Below the pieces are notes generated by a model, which had not been told where the DNA came from, did no database searches, and was given only the letters and a program-made list of their open reading frames with translations. The position numbers and the translations under genes were made by a program. From Actinomycetota bacterium (lineage in GTDB: Bacteria; Actinomycetota; Thermoleophilia; Solirubrobacterales; Solirubrobacteraceae), in the NCBI GenBank assembly GCA_005883905.1, contig VAYD01000010.1:1-9142 (forward strand): DNA of 9,142 nt, given 5' to 3'. Below, piece after piece: positions 7,882 through 9,142 of the stretch (the first letter of the stretch is position 1; each line of letters begins with the position of its first letter).

Positions 7882-7899
7882 ACCTAACGAGAGATAGGT
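7882..7899. promoter_or_regulatory. candidate TetR operator (imperfect 18-bp palindrome)
   Basis: In the 29-bp gap between the divergent tetR and cupin starts, ACCTA (7882-7886) and TAGGT (7895-7899) form perfect inverted half-sites around an 8-bp centre, with one more matching pair inside (C7888/G7893). The right arm ends just before the cupin ATG (7900). The left arm overlaps the candidate -10 TAGGTT of tetR (7886-7881, minus strand). Bound repressor would cover both starts. Position and symmetry fit TetR autoregulation; the arms are short, so confidence is moderate. Confidence 0.45.
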
Positions 7900-8436
7900 A
7901 TGGTTGAAGATCCTGTCCTCAAGCAGCGGCACGAGTTCCACCATCCGTCGGACGACATGCTCGTCGTCGAGTCCTGGGTCGATCCCGGCGGCGGCGTCAC
8001 GCCCCACGTCCACCCATCGCAGCACGAGCGCTTCGAGGTGCTCGAAGGTGAGTGCACGTTCACCGTCGGGCGCGGCAAGGTCGTCAAGCGCGCAGGCGAG
8101 GTCGCCGAGGTCCCACCCGGCACCCGCCACGCGTACGCAAACAAGGGCAGCGTGCAGTTGCACATGCGCTGCGAGGTCACGCCGCCGATGACGCTCGAGG
8201 GCTTCCTCACGGACGTCGCGGCGATGTCGCGCGCCGGCCTGATCACGTCGTTCGGGCTGCCGAAGGGCTGGACCGGCCTACTGGCGGGCACGGTCCTCTT
8301 GAAGTCCTATCGCGACATGGCCGTGATCGAGAACCCGCCGCTGTTCGTGCAGAAGCTGCTCGGAGACCGTCTTGCCCCGATGGGCGAGAAGCGCGGGTTC
8401 GTGCCTGGGCGGTTCGGCGAGGCGCTCGGGGTGTAG
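7900..8436 (+). CDS. cupin-domain protein (single conserved beta-barrel)
   Basis: A 178-residue protein with both cupin motifs intact. Motif 1, G(X)5HXH(X)4E(X)6G, spans residues 30-50 with metal-ligand candidates His36, His38 and Glu43. Motif 2, G(X)5PXG(X)2H(X)3N, spans 66-81 with His77. All four usual metal ligands are present, so it should bind Fe, Mn or a similar ion. About 85 residues follow the barrel (95-178), mostly helical, ending in a Gly/Pro/Arg-rich tail. No signal peptide; cytoplasmic. Such proteins can be dioxygenases, isomerases or ligand-binding proteins, and the sequence does not decide. ATG 7900 has a GAGAG (7889-7893) 6 bases upstream. It is divergent from tetR, so it is a likely target of that repressor and may act on the repressor's inducer (inference). 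Confidence 0.92.
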   Translation: MVEDPVLKQRHEFHHPSDDMLVVESWVDPGGGVTPHVHPSQHERFEVLEGECTFTVGRGKVVKRAGEVAEVPPGTRHAYANKGSVQLHMRCEVTPPMTLEGFLTDVAAMSRAGLITSFGLPKGWTGLLAGTVLLKSYRDMAVIENPPLFVQKLLGDRLAPMGEKRGFVPGRFGEALGV

Positions 8437-8460
8437 CGTCGGTCCCACATGGGACCGACG
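8437..8460. repeat. perfect 11-bp inverted repeat with 2-nt centre between the cupin and membrane-protein genes
   Basis: CGTCGGTCCCA (8437-8447) and its exact reverse complement TGGGACCGACG (8450-8460) flank the dinucleotide CA. The left arm begins directly after the cupin stop TAG (8434-8436), and the ATG of the next gene (8449-8451) sits at the apex. As RNA it would form a 10-11 bp GC-rich hairpin with a loop of about 4 bases. There is no T-run after it, so it is not a canonical intrinsic terminator. It could be a U-less terminator for the cupin gene, a hairpin hiding the start codon, or a protein-binding operator. Confidence 0.9.
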
Positions 8461-9142
8461 TCATCCGTGGCCCGCCTGCGGGCGTTCGGCCGCAGGCACC
8501 GCGTGCCGGTCACCGTCGTCGGCTCGCTCGCGACGGCTGCGATCCTCGCGTACGTCCTCGCCGGACGCAGGCACGAGTTTGCGCAGGCGCTGTCCAGCGC
8601 TTCGATCTGGATCCTGTTAGCCACCGTGATGTTGCAGGTCGTGGCGTTGCTGTCCCGCACCGAGGCATGGCACGTCACCATCGAGGCCGCAGGCGGCCGC
8701 GTGGCCCGGCGCGTGCTCTACCGCGCGTCGGGGCTGCAGGTCCTCGGCGGCGCGCTCAACGGCCACCTGGGCGTCGCGGTTCGGATCGGAGCGCTGCGGC
8801 GCTCGTCGCCGGACGTCAGCCCGCAGGTCCCGACGCTGGTCGCCGCCGAGTTCCCGATCCTCGCGGTGGAGGCGGGGCTGGCGGCGCTGACGTCGTTCAC
8901 GCTGATCGGCCCGCTCGGGCTCCCGTGGTGGCTGCCGCTGATCGCGATCGCGCTGGTGGCGGGCATCAGCGCGGGGCTGCGCCGGCTCGCGCTCGGCAAG
9001 GGCCGGGAGGTGTGGAAGGGCCTGACGGTGCTGCGGCGCGTCGGCGGCGGCAGCCGCGTCATCGGCTTCGTGCTGGTCGCTGTGTTCGCACAGATCTTCC
9101 GTAACTGGATGCTGCTGCACGCCGTCGGTGTCCACGCTTCTT
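8449..9142 (+). CDS. YbhN/LPG-synthase-TM-like integral membrane protein (3' end cut by window)
   Basis: An open frame of 231 codons runs to the window end without a stop. The first 20 residues are Arg-rich and lead into a hydrophobic segment (about 21-38); further segments lie at about 51-69, 129-152, 157-177 and 203-225, giving a polytopic inner-membrane protein with Arg-rich loops. The block GALNGHLGVAVRIGALRR (101-118), followed by a helix with Ala-Glu (133-134), resembles the conserved middle of the UPF0104/YbhN and lysylphosphatidylglycerol synthase membrane domain (flippase-like) family. The typical family acidic residue after the Asn (as in GExxR) is not clear here. ATG 8449 lies inside an inverted repeat. 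GTG 8467 is an alternative start that would put the whole repeat upstream; neither has a Shine-Dalgarno site. The function is probably lipid-linked substrate transfer, but the family call is from general resemblance. Same direction as the cupin gene, 12 bp after its stop. Confidence 0.7.
   Translation, partial: MGPTSSVARLRAFGRRHRVPVTVVGSLATAAILAYVLAGRRHEFAQALSSASIWILLATVMLQVVALLSRTEAWHVTIEAAGGRVARRVLYRASGLQVLGGALNGHLGVAVRIGALRRSSPDVSPQVPTLVAAEFPILAVEAGLAALTSFTLIGPLGLPWWLPLIAIALVAGISAGLRRLALGKGREVWKGLTVLRRVGGGSRVIGFVLVAVFAQIFRNWMLLHAVGVHAS

Noticed and set aside
8437..8466. Canonical Rho-independent terminator after the cupin gene
   Set aside because: The hairpin is perfect, but the following bases (TCATCCGTGG) contain no T-run.

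Overview
The window is very GC-rich, with G or C at most third codon positions, several GTG starts, few clear Shine-Dalgarno sites and very tight gene packing. The protein sequences look actinobacterial. The style of the DsbA-like, GCS2-like and heme-oxygenase-like proteins suggests a soil Thermoleophilia/Solirubrobacterales-type organism. That placement is an impression from protein style, not a computed result.

Left part (1-4579): acyl-CoA metabolism. The window opens inside an acetyl-CoA synthetase gene (acs). It is readable across 1-1180 but carries an in-frame TAG at 359-361 and a Gly-to-Ala change in the ATP-binding P-loop, so it is annotated as a pseudogene (or a sequence error). A perfect 19-bp tandem duplication begins at its stop codon. 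Converging on it is a DsbA/FrnE-like thioredoxin-fold protein with a CPWA active site. Divergent from that, 28 bp away, is a two-gene operon of an AMP-forming acyl-CoA synthetase and a 3-hydroxyacyl-CoA dehydrogenase joined by a GTGA start-stop overlap. Together these would activate a short or medium-chain acid and oxidise the 3-hydroxyacyl-CoA.

Middle part (4512-7344): a putative small-molecule module. A HemK/PrmC-like NPPY methyltransferase lies on the minus strand, its 3' end overlapping the dehydrogenase gene by 68 bp. It diverges, 23 bp apart, from a GCS2/YbdK-like carboxylate-amine (glutamate-cysteine) ligase. The ligase is followed 17 bp later by a heme-oxygenase-like diiron oxidase (HDO) whose six expected iron ligands can all be seen. 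I regard the ligase + HDO pair, perhaps with the methyltransferase, as the best candidate for an undescribed biosynthetic system.

Right part (7301-9142): a TetR-family repressor converges on the HDO gene with a 44-bp overlap and diverges from a cupin gene. The 29-bp gap between them holds a palindromic operator candidate. After the cupin stop codon there is a perfect 11-bp inverted repeat that includes the start codon of a YbhN/LPG-synthase-like membrane protein, which runs off the window.

There is no gene-free stretch over 300 bases. I saw no tRNA, rRNA, CRISPR array, insertion sequence or phage gene.
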